In this document: piece by piece, positions 6,113-11,289 of the stretch
How positions within the stretch are numbered: the first letter of the stretch is position 1
Layout of the letters: each line of letters opens with the position of its first letter
NCBI GenBank assembly: GCA_050261415.1
Contig: JBLNDG010000186.1
Span: 1-11,289 of the forward strand
DNA: 11,289 nucleotides
Reading direction: 5' to 3'
Source: JBLNDG01 sp050261415
GTDB lineage: Bacteria; Bacillota; Clostridia; Lutisporales; Lutisporaceae
Made by a program: the position numbers and the translations under genes
Notes under the pieces: generated by a model
Database searches by the model: none
Told to the model about the DNA's origin: nothing
Seen by the model: the letters and a program-made list of their open reading frames with translations, nothing else

Positions 6113-7570
6113 ATGGCGCCAAAAACAAAAAGAGAGGCCACACTACTTGAAGCATTAATACCTGTGGTTCTCACAATCGCACTATTAATGTACATGGTTC
6201 TCCCAATCTTCGGTATCGGAGGTGACGTACACATTCCTTTGGTACTAGGTGCTCTGATCGCAGCAGTAGTAGCAATTACAAGACTCGGTTATACTTGGGC
6301 AGAGGTTGAAGAAGGAATAATCTCCAGTATTTCCGGAACAATGCAGGCAATAATAATTCTCGCAATAATAGGTATGATAATTGGTACATGGATACTCGGA
6401 GGTATCGTCCCCACTCTTATTTATTATGGGTTACAGATACTTTCACCGGCATTTTTCCTTGTTGCAGCATGTCTGCTGTGCTGTATCGTATCACTGGCAA
6501 CAGGAAGTTCATGGACAACCGCAGGTACAGTAGGTATAGCCCTTATGGGTGTTGCTGCAGGTCTTGGAGTTCCAGCTCCAATGGCAGCAGGTGCTATTAT
6601 ATCAGGTTCATACTTTGGTGATAAAATGTCACCGTTATCCGATACTACGAATCTGGCTCCTGCAATGGCAGGTTCAAATCTTTTCGATCATGTAAGACAT
6701 ATGGTATATACAACAGGTGTGAGCTTGACAATAGCTCTCATCGGTTTCGGCATACTAGGTGCGGGCTTTGCAGGTAAAGAACTTGATACAGCCGGCATTC
6801 AGGCAATACTCGACTTAATGAGGCAGAATTTCAACATCAACCCGCTGCTTCTTGTCGTTCCGGTCATAGTTATAGTAATGGTTGCAAAGAAGGTTCCAGC
6901 AATACCTGGCCTCTTTATTGGCACACTCCTCGGCGGAGCTGCGGCAATGATATTCCAGGGAAAGACCTTTGCAAATGTCATGGATGCTATGCAGAACGGC
7001 GTAGTTTCCGAAACCGGAAACGAAGTTCTTGACGCACTCCTCACCAGAGGCGGCTACCAGAGCATGATGTGGACTATATCACTTATACTAGCTGCGCTGA
7101 CCTTCGGTGGTATACTTGAAAAGACAGGCATGCTTGAATCCATAGGCAAGGTTGTTCTCAAGTTTGCTAAGAGCACAGGTTCACTGGTTACGGCTACAAT
7201 ACTTACAAGTATTGTAACCAATGTAATGGCCGGCGACCAGTATCTGTCAATCGTTCTCCCAGGTAAAATGTATAAGGAAGAATTCCACAAGAGAGGTCTT
7301 GCACCGAGAAACCTTTCAAGATGCTTGGAAGATGCAGGAACTCTTACTTCACCCCTGGTTCCGTGGAACACCTGCGGCGCTACAATGTCAACATACCTTG
7401 GGATACCGACTGTTGAGTACCTGCCATACTGCTTCTTGAACCTGGTGAATCCGATAGTATCCATAGTATTCGGTTTCACAGGAATAACAATGATGAAGCT
7501 GGAAAATGACCCATCATCCCCTGAATACAAAGGGCCAAAAGCAAAGAAAGGGAAAAATGTTTCCGCATAA
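6113..7570 (+). CDS. nhaC: NhaC-family Na+/H+ antiporter, copy 1
   Basis: A 485-residue polytopic membrane protein of the NhaC family, expected to exchange cytoplasmic Na+ for external H+. The family hallmark GDKMSPLSDTTNLAPA is at 169-184. Further conserved polar motifs in membrane segments are TRGGYQSMMW (311-320), AGDQYL (373-378) and PWNTCGA (417-423). About 10-12 hydrophobic segments can be traced, for example 15-33, 40-57, 77-96, 105-128, 200-220, 243-258, 265-281, 318-336 and 435-460. The lysine-rich tail (KGPKAKKGK) would be cytoplasmic. The ATG at 6113 is chosen because AAGAAAGGGG lies about 9 bases upstream and the alignment with copy 2 begins here; the open frame extends to 6029 without support. 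Malate/lactate exchangers (MleN) belong to the same family, so the substrate is not certain. It is monocistronic, with its own promoter and terminator. Confidence 0.93.
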   Translation: MAPKTKREATLLEALIPVVLTIALLMYMVLPIFGIGGDVHIPLVLGALIAAVVAITRLGYTWAEVEEGIISSISGTMQAIIILAIIGMIIGTWILGGIVPTLIYYGLQILSPAFFLVAACLLCCIVSLATGSSWTTAGTVGIALMGVAAGLGVPAPMAAGAIISGSYFGDKMSPLSDTTNLAPAMAGSNLFDHVRHMVYTTGVSLTIALIGFGILGAGFAGKELDTAGIQAILDLMRQNFNINPLLLVVPVIVIVMVAKKVPAIPGLFIGTLLGGAAAMIFQGKTFANVMDAMQNGVVSETGNEVLDALLTRGGYQSMMWTISLILAALTFGGILEKTGMLESIGKVVLKFAKSTGSLVTATILTSIVTNVMAGDQYLSIVLPGKMYKEEFHKRGLAPRNLSRCLEDAGTLTSPLVPWNTCGATMSTYLGIPTVEYLPYCFLNLVNPIVSIVFGFTGITMMKLENDPSSPEYKGPKAKKGKNVSA

Positions 7571-7604
7571 AACCGTGTAGGCAAAAATAATAATGACTAA
7601 AAGA

Positions 7605-7643
7605 AAGCTCTGTTGAATAATAAATCGACAGAGCTTCTTTTTT
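7605..7643 (+). terminator. Intrinsic terminator of first antiporter gene
   Basis: A 12-bp stem (7605-7616 with 7625-7636, one G-U pair) closes the loop ATAATAAA and is followed, after one C, by six T residues (7638-7643). It starts 34 bases after the stop codon and ends the first antiporter transcript before the second gene's promoter. Confidence 0.88.
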
Positions 7644-7680
7644 ATGCCGGAATATACAGAAATTTTGGAAAATTTGAGTA

Positions 7681-7709
7681 TTTACACAATCTAAAAATTT
7701 TGAGATAAT
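7681..7709 (+). promoter_or_regulatory. Promoter of second nhaC-type gene
   Basis: TTTACA (7681-7686), a 17-base spacer, then GATAAT (7704-7709), again within TGAGATAATAT. Boxes, spacing, 10 of 17 spacer bases and the flanking TA/AT match the promoter at 5896-5924. Expected transcription start is near 7716. Confidence 0.7.
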
Positions 7710-7715
7710 ATTTAT

Positions 7716-7902
7716 ATAATGTATTTTTCTTCATTTATCTCCACAATTATCATTTCCATACGGCTTTCAACTGCCAAAAGCCGGTACTTAAGCTACCAAA
7801 CCGAACTTTTTATCTGTATTTTTGTAATTATGTATAAGCTCCAGTTTGCTTAAATGCCTGTATGCGGCAGTGAAATAAAGCAAATAGAAAGGGGTAATGT
7901 AA
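7716..7902 (+). promoter_or_regulatory. Long 5' leader of second antiporter gene with hairpins
   Basis: This leader of about 187 bases contains a 7-bp hairpin CGGCTTT/AAAGCCG (7761-7767 with 7777-7783). Nearer the gene, a stem TTTGCTT/AAGCAAA (7845-7851 with 7878-7884) encloses a small TGCC/GGCA hairpin (7855-7858 with 7866-7869). The outer stem ends 3 bases before GAAAGGGG, so its folding could affect ribosome access. The length matches the leader of copy 1, but the sequence is not obviously conserved. No known riboswitch core was recognised. Confidence 0.35.
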
Positions 7903-9366
7903 ATGACAAAAAAGGTAAAAGAAAAAAGGGAGGCCAAACTTTGGGAGGCACTAATACCAGTAGTAATTACAATAGGACTCCTGATGTACTCTGTTCTACC
8001 AATTTTCGGAGTAGGAGGAGATGTGCATATCCCGTTGATTTTGGGTGCAACGGTAGCTGTTATTGTAGCTGTTTATCGACTTGGTTACAGCTGGAAGGAA
8101 ATTGAAGACGGAATAATAGCAACCATTACCGGTACTATGCAGGCCATCATGATTCTTGCCATCATAGGTATGATAATAGGTACATGGATACAAGCCGGTA
8201 TAGTGCCTGCAATTATTTACTACGGATTGCAAATACTGTCCCCTGGCTTTTTCCTTGTTGCAGCGTGCTTGCTTTGCTGTATTGTATCTCTTGCAACAGG
8301 TACCTCCTGGGGTACTGCAGGTACAATAGGTATAGCACTTATGGGTATAGGCATGGGACTTGGTATTCCAGGGCCTGTAACAGCCGGTGCAATTATATCC
8401 GGTGCTTACTTTGGTGACAAGATGTCTCCATTATCCGATACTACAAACCTGGCACCTGCCATGGCAGGCTCCACTCTGTTCGACCATGTAAGACACATGT
8501 GCTATACAACAGGCGTCAGCTTGACAATAGCTCTAATAGGCTTCGGTATACTGGGTGCAGGTTATGCAGGAAAAGGCTTCAATGCTTCAACTGTTCAAGA
8601 GATAACATCATTAATGGCTTCAAACTTCAATATCAATCCTTTATTACTTCTTGTTCCGATAATCGTATTCATACTGGTTGCCAAAAAGACTCCTGCTGTT
8701 CCTGGTCTCTTTATCGGTACATTGCTTGGCGGACTTGCAGCAATGATATTCCAGGGTGCTACTTTTGCTGATGTTATGAACGCAATGCAGTATGGCGTTA
8801 CTTCCGAAACAGGCAATGAAGTACTGGATACGCTCCTCACAAGAGGCGGCTACCAGAGCATGATGTGGACTATTTCACTTATATTGGCAGCTTTGACCTT
8901 TGGCGGTGTTCTTGAAAAAACAGGCATGCTGGAGGCTGTTGCATCCAGAATATTAAAATTTGCGAAAAGCACAGGCTCTCTTGTCACTGCAACAATATTC
9001 TCTTGTATATTCGTAAACGTACTTGCCGGCGACCAATACCTGGCAATAGTTCTTCCGGGCAAGATGTACAAGGAAGAATTCCACAAGAAAGGTCTTGCTC
9101 CAAGAAACCTTTCAAGATGCTTGGAAGACGCAGGAACACTTACCTCAGCGCTCGTTCCGTGGAATACCTGCGGAGCTACAATGTCAACATACCTTGGTGT
9201 TCCAACTGTTGAGTATATACCATATTGTTTCTTGAACCTTATTAACCCTGTAGTATCCATAATATTCGGATTCACTGGAATAACAATGATGAAGCTGGAA
9301 AACGACCCATCCGCTCCTGAATACAAAGGGCCAAAAGCAAAGAAAGGGAAGGACATTTCAGCATAA
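7903..9366 (+). CDS. nhaC: NhaC-family Na+/H+ antiporter, copy 2
   Basis: A 487-residue membrane antiporter, about 80% identical to copy 1 by hand alignment (roughly 90 differences over 478 aligned positions). GDKMSPLSDTTNLAPA is at 171-186, and the TRGGYQSMMW, AGDQYL and PWNTCGA motifs are all retained, so both copies look functional. Differences cluster in the loop after KGF (about 223-239, FNASTVQEITSLMAS against LDTAGIQAILDLMRQ), in the segment around 343-351, and as I/V/L/A exchanges in helices. The start is fixed by AGAAAGGGG about 8 bases upstream. It probably exports Na+ at the cost of H+ entry; a different affinity or induction condition from copy 1 is inference. It is transcribed separately and ends at a perfect palindrome facing a convergent pseudogene. 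Confidence 0.93.
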   Translation: MTKKVKEKREAKLWEALIPVVITIGLLMYSVLPIFGVGGDVHIPLILGATVAVIVAVYRLGYSWKEIEDGIIATITGTMQAIMILAIIGMIIGTWIQAGIVPAIIYYGLQILSPGFFLVAACLLCCIVSLATGTSWGTAGTIGIALMGIGMGLGIPGPVTAGAIISGAYFGDKMSPLSDTTNLAPAMAGSTLFDHVRHMCYTTGVSLTIALIGFGILGAGYAGKGFNASTVQEITSLMASNFNINPLLLLVPIIVFILVAKKTPAVPGLFIGTLLGGLAAMIFQGATFADVMNAMQYGVTSETGNEVLDTLLTRGGYQSMMWTISLILAALTFGGVLEKTGMLEAVASRILKFAKSTGSLVTATIFSCIFVNVLAGDQYLAIVLPGKMYKEEFHKKGLAPRNLSRCLEDAGTLTSALVPWNTCGATMSTYLGVPTVEYIPYCFLNLINPVVSIIFGFTGITMMKLENDPSAPEYKGPKAKKGKDISA

Positions 9367-9379
9367 TAACTGATAGACA

Positions 9380-9419
9380 AAGAGAACAGCCTGCTGCATA
9401 TGCAGCAGGCTGTTCTCTT
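9380..9419. terminator. Perfect 40-bp palindrome, terminator between convergent genes
   Basis: Bases 9380-9399 and 9400-9419 are exact reverse complements, with the core CAGCCTGCTGCAT. As RNA it folds into a long stem with a small terminal loop. It starts 13 bases after the second antiporter's stop and lies just past the end of the leftward M24 remnant. The following T-tract is weak (TTGTGCTTCTT), but stem stability and position support a bidirectional terminator. Confidence 0.75.
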
Positions 9420-9426
9420 GTGCTTC

Positions 9427-9753
9427 TTATACTTCAATCAATTCCTCATTGAATTTATTCAAATCTTCAAATCCAATCTCCGTTACCAGCACCAAGTCTT
9501 CAATTCTAACACCGAATTTTCCGGGGAGGTATATACCAGGTTCAACACTAAATACCATCCCAGGCTCAAGGAAAGTTTTACTACTATCTGAAATATACGG
9601 CTCTTCGTGTATCTCCAGGCCTATTCCGTGACCGGTCCTGCGTATGAAATACTCTCCATAACCTTTATCTTCAATTTTAATTATAACATAAAATGGCAGG
9701 ACGCAAAAATTACATCTTAAAACCATGCTGTAACATTCTAATTTTTTATTCAT
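9427..9753 (-). pseudogene. C-terminal remnant of M24 family Xaa-Pro peptidase
   Basis: The 108-codon frame matches the end of M24 metallopeptidases (Xaa-Pro aminopeptidase/dipeptidase) from about residue 27 on. It has TGHGIGLEIHEEP (40-52, with metal-ligand His42 and catalytic His49), SVEPGIYLPG (69-78, ligand Glu71) and GVRIEDLVLV (81-90, ligand Glu85). The two aspartate ligands and the whole N-terminal domain, about 270 residues, are absent. The first 25 codons have no family resemblance, and no Shine-Dalgarno precedes the ATG, so this cannot be an active peptidase. Resemblance stops abruptly near 9680, which points to a deletion or rearrangement rather than slow decay. The retained part has no stop or frameshift, so the event may be fairly recent. 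MNKKLE at the start could be the original N-terminus joined by an internal deletion (speculative). Confidence 0.8.
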
Positions 9754-9881
9754 ATTATGGAAATATATGCGTTTTATACCGATGCAAACATATTCTTAAC
9801 AGGATAAGTGCCTGCACCCAGTAACCATAAGAGTTCACAGGTATTGATGCCGTACAAAACCACTGCTACTATAAAACCTTC

Positions 9882-9887
9882 AGGAGG
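9882..9887 (+). promoter_or_regulatory. Strong RBS of the glycosyltransferase gene
   Basis: AGGAGG lies 10 bases before the ATG at 9898, which fixes the start. In the 144 bases between the peptidase remnant and this gene I found no promoter pair with acceptable spacing. Confidence 0.75.
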
Positions 9888-9897
9888 TTATTAAAAA

Positions 9898-11025
9898 ATG
9901 ATTTTAGGGATTGACGGAAGGGTTATTACATGGCATATAGGTTCGGGTCTGGCCACCTATACAAATAACCTGCTTGAAAACCTCAACATGCTTCGAGAGC
10001 TTAGCAATATCTACCTTTTTTATCCTTACAAGGATAAAACCGAATATTTCGACATTAACAGCATACCAAAAAACCTGCTTATTGGAGAGAGAAGGCTGGA
10101 TTTCTGGCAGAGCGTATATTCTCTGAAATGGGATGCTTTCTACCCTGTTGATATCTTTCACAATACTGTCAACGGTATTGGGTTGCCGGATATTCCGAAA
10201 GGCTGCAAAATCATTACACTTCATGATCTAATCCCGTACATTATGCCTGAAACAGTAGACAGACCCCATCTGGATTATACATTAAGGAACACTCCCTATA
10301 TACTTGAAAAATCTGCTCATATCATTACCGTCTCCAACCATTCAAAGTCAGATATACAGAGGTACTTTGGAATAGATGACAGCATGATAACCGTAACCCA
10401 TCTGGCCGCTGACCCGATATATAAGCCAATGGACAGGGATCAGGCCAGAAGAGCGATTTTTAATAAATATGGCATCGATAAAAAATATATACTCTACCTC
10501 GGTGGTTTCAGCCAGAGAAAAAACATTGCAAGACTTATAAGAGCCTTTAAAAAAGTAATTAGCGAGCGGGAAGAAGTGCTAAACCTGCTAATACTGGGTG
10601 AATACTCCAGATCATACCCAACCCTTTGGAAACTCACCGAAGAACTGGAGCTTTGCGATTATGTAAAATTCCTGAACTTTGTGCCAACTGCAGATTTACC
10701 TTATTTCTATAATGGTGCCGAAGTGTATGTATACCCCTCATTATACGAGGGCTTCGGCCTGCCTCCCCTGGAAGCTATGCAGTGCGGCACTCCCGTTGTA
10801 ACCTCCAATGTTTCATCAATACCCGAAATTGTAGGGGATGCCTGCAAGCTGATCAATCCCTATTCCGTCGATGACATAGCCGATTCAATCCTAAGCTTAT
10901 TATCCGATGGCGATGAATGGCATAAATACAGCCTGATGGGTAGAGAAAAGGCAAAAGAATACTCCTGGCAAAAGACCGCCCTGAAAACCATGGAAGTATA
11001 CAAAAAATGTATGAATACTATGTAA
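9898..11025 (+). CDS. GT4-family (GT-B fold) glycosyltransferase
   Basis: A 375-residue retaining glycosyltransferase of the group 1/GT4 type, using a nucleotide-sugar donor. N-terminal acceptor domain: a glycine-rich loop with GSGLATYTNNLL (15-26), then TLHDLIPY (107-114) and ITVSNHSKSDIQRYF (143-157). The C-terminal donor domain starts at YILYLGGFSQRKN (197-209), with the Arg-Lys pair (207-208) expected at the donor phosphates. It contains the EX7E signature EGFGLPPLE (Glu284 and Glu292), then MQCGTPVVTSNVSSIPE (294-310) and GDA (313-315). No signal peptide or membrane helix is seen, so it should act on the cytoplasmic side. Length is normal for the family. Acceptor and sugar cannot be read from sequence; cell-surface polysaccharide, protein or spore-layer glycosylation are all possible. 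A small acidic gene follows after 22 bases, probably in the same operon. Confidence 0.9.
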   Translation: MILGIDGRVITWHIGSGLATYTNNLLENLNMLRELSNIYLFYPYKDKTEYFDINSIPKNLLIGERRLDFWQSVYSLKWDAFYPVDIFHNTVNGIGLPDIPKGCKIITLHDLIPYIMPETVDRPHLDYTLRNTPYILEKSAHIITVSNHSKSDIQRYFGIDDSMITVTHLAADPIYKPMDRDQARRAIFNKYGIDKKYILYLGGFSQRKNIARLIRAFKKVISEREEVLNLLILGEYSRSYPTLWKLTEELELCDYVKFLNFVPTADLPYFYNGAEVYVYPSLYEGFGLPPLEAMQCGTPVVTSNVSSIPEIVGDACKLINPYSVDDIADSILSLLSDGDEWHKYSLMGREKAKEYSWQKTALKTMEVYKKCMNTM

Positions 11026-11047
11026 ATTAAATAATGGAGGTGTTCAA

Positions 11048-11289
11048 ATGCGTTACTGCCCTTACTTCTACAATTTTTTCCCTATAAATGACAACCGGGA
11101 TTTATTTGATGAATTGCCTGACTATTATGAAGACGAGCTGACCTTTGAAGCGGACATATATGATGAGGAAGCAGATTACTATGACGAGGCTATGAGACAA
11201 CCGAACCAGCAAGAGATAAACAGAATTATGCAGCTTGTTAATACCCAGCTAAGCTACCTGTATACCGAGCTTCAGAGAAGCGGCATAAA
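11048..11289 (+). CDS. Small acidic, tyrosine-rich protein (partial, runs off window)
   Basis: An open frame of 80 codons from the ATG at 11048 to the window edge, with no stop. It is too close to the edge to appear complete, but GGAGGTG (11036-11042), 5 bases upstream, is an excellent ribosome site. The N-terminus is aromatic (MRYCPYFYNFFP). Residues 19-48 are packed with Asp, Glu and Tyr, including two similar acidic blocks, PDYYEDE and ADYYDEA. From about 52 the sequence becomes polar and probably helical (QQEINRIMQLVNTQLSYLYTEL). I do not recognise a family. The composition recalls small spore-coat or surface-associated proteins, and co-transcription with a glycosyltransferase is likely; both are inference. 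Confidence 0.7.
   Translation, partial: MRYCPYFYNFFPINDNRDLFDELPDYYEDELTFEADIYDEEADYYDEAMRQPNQQEINRIMQLVNTQLSYLYTELQRSGI

Noticed and set aside
7054..7584. Long minus-strand open frame (176 codons) opposite the first antiporter, with a similar one at 8850-9437 opposite the second
   Set aside because: Both are shadows of the conserved sense frame. They look alike only because the antiporter genes are paralogues, and neither has a ribosome site.
9690..9753. The first 25 codons of the M24 remnant as a genuine new N-terminus making a functional small protein
   Set aside because: No ribosome site, no family resemblance, and the retained part lacks two metal-ligand aspartates; a truncated pseudogene is simpler.
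9751..9796. CATATTAT (9751-9758) and CATATTCT (9789-9796), resembling -10 boxes of sporulation sigma factors E or G
   Set aside because: No matching -35 element at the right spacing was found. In AT-rich DNA such boxes are common, so sporulation control of the glycosyltransferase is not supported.

Overview
The window looks like chromosomal DNA of a low- to mid-GC Gram-positive anaerobe of the Clostridia. The signs are AT-rich spacers, strong GGAGG/GGGG ribosome binding sites, intrinsic terminators with U-tracts, and gene families (MrfA-type helicase, NhaC antiporter, GT4 glycosyltransferase) typical of Firmicutes. The exact genus cannot be read from the sequence. I see no phage, insertion sequence, CRISPR array, tRNA or rRNA.

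Left third (202-5621, all leftward): a small P-loop NTPase gene (5211-5621) has its own promoter and ends at a remarkable pair of tandem hairpin terminators. It is followed by a tightly spaced two-gene DNA-repair-type unit: an MrfA/YprA-like SF2 helicase with a four-cysteine zinc site, then a UvrD/PcrA-like SF1 helicase. The second gene starts 12 bases after the first stops, with its Shine-Dalgarno overlapping that stop codon. The SF2 helicase carries an extra C-terminal segment that resembles the polymerase-binding end of DnaX (tau). This is the most interesting protein-level oddity in the window. The UvrD stop codon lies inside a heptamer repeat (CCTATTGCC type) that recurs in the leftmost 200 bases.

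Middle (5622-9419, rightward): two tandem NhaC-family Na+/H+ antiporter paralogues, about 80% identical by hand alignment. Each is a complete transcription unit with its own promoter, a leader of about 180-190 bases, a strong RBS and its own terminator. The two promoters are near copies of each other (TTTACA, 17 bases, GATAAT), so the duplication appears to include the control region. The leaders have diverged in sequence but both can fold near the RBS.

Right end (9420-11289): a leftward C-terminal remnant of an M24 (Xaa-Pro peptidase) gene converges on the second antiporter across a perfect 40-bp palindrome. Then a rightward pair: a GT4 glycosyltransferase and, 22 bases after it, the start of a small acidic, tyrosine-rich protein that runs off the window edge.

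Most of the window is ordinary housekeeping or accessory sequence. The points worth following are the helicase with the tau-like tail, the twin antiporter units with conserved promoters and structured leaders, and the duplicated terminator hairpins.
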